A DNA stretch of 64,000 bases from JAKAVN01 sp963734845 (GTDB taxonomy: Bacteria; Desulfobacterota; Binatia; Binatales; Binataceae), in the NCBI GenBank assembly GCA_963734845.1, contig CAVTIS010000016.1, positions 116,016 through 180,015 of the forward strand, read 5' to 3'. Shown here one piece after another: positions 63,926 through 64,000 of this stretch. Every line of letters starts with the position of its first letter. The stretch's first letter is position 1. The notes beneath the pieces were generated by a model, which had not been told where the DNA came from, did not search any database, and saw only the letters and a list, made by a program, of their open reading frames with translations. The translations under genes were made by a program, and so were the position numbers.

Positions 63926-64000
63926 GGGCGGTTAGCTCAGTGGTAGAGCATCGGCCTTACAAGCCGAGGGTCGCAGGTTCGAAACCTGCACCGCCCACCA
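63926..64000 (+). tRNA. tRNA-Val (anticodon TAC)
   Basis: 75 nt with a 7-bp acceptor (GGGCGGT/ACCGCCC), D-arm GCTCAGTGGTAGAGC, anticodon stem TCGGC/GCCGA with loop CTTACAA, and T-arm GCAGGTTCGAAACCTGC. The anticodon at 63958-63960 is TAC, reading GTA and probably GTG codons. CCA is encoded and ends exactly at the window edge. It lies ~45 bp after the HU terminator. Confidence 0.97.

Overview
The window is a GC-rich bacterial chromosome segment with tightly packed genes, many ATGA/TGATG overlaps and Shine-Dalgarno sequences of the GGAGG type. The right-hand order tig-clpP-clpX-lon-HU-tRNA-Val is an ordinary bacterial chromosomal block. The rest is rich in acyl-CoA dehydrogenases, class III (CaiB/BaiF) CoA-transferases, a luciferase-like flavin oxidoreductase, a class III PHA synthase and Tad pilus genes. 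This mix suggests a metabolically versatile aerobe or facultative soil-type bacterium near the former Deltaproteobacteria, for example the Desulfobacterota_B/Binatota group. That placement is inferred from gene content only. There is no rRNA, CRISPR array or recognisable insertion sequence.

Layout. 1-2.4 kb: Tad pilus genes on the minus strand (TadG-like protein, two Flp pilins, and TadZ/CpaE cut by the left edge). 2.8-7.6 kb: an exported Asp-box protein, a 920-bp gene-poor gap, an alpha/beta hydrolase and a HAD phosphatase. 8.0-11.2 kb: a phaE-phaC-small phasin-like operon with a terminator, divergent from a Crp/Fnr regulator. 11.2-20.4 kb: a luciferase-like oxidoreductase, a hydrolase, a hybrid histidine kinase behind a duplicated leader, an alcohol dehydrogenase, a glyoxalase I fused to a small helical domain, an acyl-CoA dehydrogenase and a degenerate AAA+/Fis regulator. 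20.8-27.1 kb: a CocE-type hydrolase and an RND efflux adaptor/pump pair. 27.2-37.1 kb: a catabolic region holding a probable selenocysteine-containing AhpD/CMD-family protein, an aldehyde dehydrogenase, two tandem acyl-CoA dehydrogenases, an Xaa-Pro aminopeptidase, an SMP-30 protein, two adjacent CoA-transferases and a YciI protein. 37.2-40.5 kb: a complete ECF transporter (S, fused A-A', T). 40.7-49.6 kb: housekeeping and signalling genes (FmdB zinc ribbon, ketol-acid reductoisomerase-like protein, YceI, IspF, LapA-like, MoeA, lytic transglycosylase, NtrB/NtrC-like pair, ThiE). 49.7-54.7 kb: an SDR, nitronate monooxygenase, enoyl-CoA hydratase, a 3-hydroxyisobutyrate dehydrogenase-type protein and small exported proline-rich peptides. 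54.9-64 kb: an H+-pumping pyrophosphatase and the tig-clpP-clpX-lon-HU-tRNA block.

The most notable observation is the 27224-27766 gene. Its conserved CxxC position is encoded by an in-frame TGA (Cys-Ala-Leu-TGA), followed at the right distance by a 7-bp stem whose loop starts with GG, as expected of a bacterial SECIS element. This gene and the downstream aldehyde dehydrogenase carry near-identical 36-bp elements about 36-40 bp upstream of their start codons, which suggests shared control. Other points of interest are a bEBP-like regulator that lacks GAFTGA and the Walker B glutamate, a CoA-transferase pair in which only one member keeps the catalytic Asp, a divergent KARI homologue, a CRP-geometry palindrome in the pha/crp divergent region, and a 165-bp tandem duplication of the leader of the hybrid kinase.
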